Below are positions 14,559-15,888 of a DNA stretch of 15,888 nt, one piece after another. The notes beneath the pieces are model-generated. The model had not been told where the DNA came from and did no database searches. It saw nothing but the letters and a program-made list of their open reading frames with translations. A program made the position numbers and the translations under genes. Positions within the stretch are counted from its first letter, which is position 1; each line of letters opens with the position of its first letter. The DNA lies in the NCBI GenBank assembly GCA_963552605.1, contig CAUVKI010000042.1:1-15888 (forward strand), given 5' to 3'. This DNA comes from CAUVKI01 sp963552605 (GTDB lineage: Bacteria > Bacillota > Clostridia > Tissierellales > Peptoniphilaceae).

Positions 14559-15254
14559 TCATTTTTCATCATTATTATAGGTTCTTTTTCCATAGATAAC
14601 GGAACCCACTCTCACCATAGTTGAACCTTCCTCTATCGCAATTTTATAATCATTGCTCATTCCCATAGAAAGTTCTGCCATCTCAACATTTTTATAGTTT
14701 TTTTCTGAAATTTCCCGCTTAAGAACGAAAGCCTCCCTAAATACTCTCCTTATCTCTTCCTTATCTTCCACATTAGGTCCCATAACCATAAGTCCCTTAA
14801 GTCTAACATTATCTAAAAGCGACATATGTTTAAGGAAAGCTTCAAGTTCAGACTTCGGAAGTCCCGTTTTGGTATCCTCCCCAGCTAAGTTCAACTCGCA
14901 AAGCACCTCCGTCACAACATCTTTCTCCTTGGAACGCTTCTCTATCTCGTCCAAAAGTTTTATGCTATCAACAGAATGAATAAGCACTGGGAGCCCCACT
15001 ATTTTTTTTACCTTGTTGGTCTGCAAATGACCAATCAGATGATAATTCACGGAATTATTAAAAGCCTCAATCCTTTTCAAAAGCTCTTGGGGTTTATTTT
15101 CTCCTATATCCACAACCCCTTCTGCGATTGATTGCCGGACGAGTTTTTCATCAACGGTTTTTGAAACGGCAATAAGGCGGACACAACCTTTCCTTCCCGC
15201 CTTTTCCGACAGTTTTTCTATATCTTCTCTTACCGCCTTTAACCCCTCCATCAT
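14559..15254 (-). CDS. yggS: PLP homeostasis protein YggS/YlmE
   Basis: This cytoplasmic single-domain TIM-barrel protein carries pyridoxal phosphate but has no known catalysis. It buffers PLP and affects amino-acid and coenzyme pools. PLP should be held on Lys32 (LIAVSKTVDE, 27-36). Other conserved stretches are DIGENKPQE (49-57), YHLIGHLQTNKVKK (71-84), SMGMSNDY (196-203) and the phosphate-binding RVGSVIYGKR (215-224). The length of 231 is typical. The ATG at 15254 lies seven bases after GGGGAGG, and a second ATG follows directly. It is the first gene of the operon, with a leader of about 33 bases. Confidence 0.95.
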   Translation of the reverse strand: MMEGLKAVREDIEKLSEKAGRKGCVRLIAVSKTVDEKLVRQSIAEGVVDIGENKPQELLKRIEAFNNSVNYHLIGHLQTNKVKKIVGLPVLIHSVDSIKLLDEIEKRSKEKDVVTEVLCELNLAGEDTKTGLPKSELEAFLKHMSLLDNVRLKGLMVMGPNVEDKEEIRRVFREAFVLKREISEKNYKNVEMAELSMGMSNDYKIAIEEGSTMVRVGSVIYGKRTYNNDEK

Positions 15255-15293
15255 AAGACCGCCTCCCCATGAAAATATATGGAAATTCTCCCC

Positions 15294-15322
15294 ATTCTAC
15301 CAATAAATAAAAAATAAATCAA
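15294..15322 (-). promoter_or_regulatory. Promoter of the yggS-sepF-lspA-rluD operon
   Basis: TTGATT (15317-15322) and TAGAAT (15294-15299) are 17 bases apart, with TGG directly before the -10 box (extended -10). The start should be near A at 15287. The spacer is almost pure A/T. Confidence 0.75.
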
Positions 15323-15553
15323 GATATTTTCAAACTTATACTATTCTTCCTTAATGAATAAGAATAAATAAACCATCGATTTCAAGCAATCTCTATTTGT
15401 AATACTTTTAAGCATATTTTTTGTCTTTTACTTTCTTTCTCATTTATTTTATTTTTTCCGCTTCCTAATTGTTGTATTTTGTGCATTTCTTTCACCTTCC
15501 CAAGATAGTTTAGAATATTTATATTTGATATTCGATAAGTTTATAGAATTTTA
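15323..15553. other. AT-rich gap between yggS operon and CRISPR array
   Basis: No coding sequence, RNA gene or convincing terminator is visible in these 231 bases. The minus strand is A-rich. Because the array is probably transcribed toward yggS, this is its downstream flank rather than its leader. A weak inverted repeat (ATTCTT...AAGAAT) lies just upstream of the yggS -35 box. Confidence 0.5.
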
Positions 15554-15888
15554 GCATAAATACAACTCTTGTTTTTGTTCAATGGTGATGGAAGCGGGAG
15601 AGGTGCGAAGCGTGTTCGAATTTAAATACAACTCTTGTTTTTGTTCAATAATGTTTTTGCACGTGGTTTAACAGTGCGTCCGATAATTTAAATACAACTC
15701 TTGTTTTTGTTCAATAGTAATGTACGTGAGGTGTTCAACATCAATAGTATATTTAAATACAACTCTTGTTTTTGTTCAATCTTTTTTGTACGCCTACAAA
15801 ACCAAAAAAAAGCAACACTTAAATACAACTCTTGTTTTTGTTCAATTTGTTTGAGCGGTCGTAGCTGTGTTGTTGATTATCTTATTTA
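15554..15888 (-). CRISPR. CRISPR array, type I-B-like repeats, cut by the window end
   Basis: Five 30-base repeats lie at 15554-15583, 15620-15649, 15686-15715, 15751-15780 and 15817-15846, and the first five bases of a sixth at 15884-15888. On the plus strand they begin ATTTAAATACAACTC and end TTTTTGTTCAAT. The spacers measure 36, 36, 35, 36 and 37 bases. Read on the minus strand the repeat starts ATTGAAC and ends TGTATTTAAAT, the layout I know from type I-B systems of clostridia and fusobacteria, with ATTTAAAT as the likely crRNA handle. The repeat at 15554 differs in its last three handle bases, as expected for the leader-distal end. Transcription is therefore inferred to run leftward, with the leader to the right. 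No cas gene is in the window, so the type rests on the repeat alone. Confidence 0.95.

Noticed and set aside
15554..15888. CRISPR array read as a plus-strand array with the AT-rich region 15323-15553 as leader
   Set aside because: The repeat ends in the type I-like handle only on the minus strand, and the degenerate repeat sits at the left end, as expected for the leader-distal side.

Overview
The window looks like core chromosome from a low-GC Gram-positive bacterium (Bacillota; an anaerobic Clostridia/Tissierellia-type lineage is my inference). Reasons are the Firmicutes gene orders rimP-nusA-rnpM-infB-rbfA-nrnA-truB-ribF and yggS-sepF-yggT-ylmH-lspA-rluD, strong GGAGG ribosome binding sites, AT-rich intergenic DNA and AGA/AGG-leaning arginine codons in the nusA copy. 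Apart from a broken transporter gene and one ATPase gene, everything lies on the minus strand.

Left edge (1-553): a plus-strand MATE efflux gene keeps a good promoter, ribosome binding site and N-terminus, but has lost most of its middle and is frameshifted, so it is a pseudogene. Positions 553-8435 form one minus-strand operon of eight translation and ribosome-assembly genes, running from a promoter at 8407-8435 to a terminator at 553-583. Genes overlap or nearly touch throughout. Its leader starts almost at once with a GNRA-capped hairpin followed by a U run.

Middle (8436-11633): a plus-strand AAA_14/DUF4143 ATPase gene stands alone, with CGN-rich arginine codons unlike nusA. It is preceded by repeated 14-base words and a strong hairpin, and looks acquired. 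A bidirectional terminator separates it from a convergent YjiH-family membrane protein gene, which has its own promoter.

Right part (11634-15322): a second minus-strand operon holds yggS, sepF, yggT, ylmH, lspA and rluD. It combines PLP homeostasis, division-ring anchoring, ribosome quality control, lipoprotein maturation and rRNA pseudouridylation. Promoter and terminator are both clear. The window ends in a CRISPR array (15554-15888 and beyond) with 30-base repeats of the type I-B kind. Its degenerate last repeat lies toward yggS, so the leader, and possibly the cas genes, should lie to the right, outside the window.

I see no clearly new multi-gene system. The items most worth a second look are the ATPase with its repeat-and-hairpin upstream region, the rimP leader hairpin and the CRISPR array.
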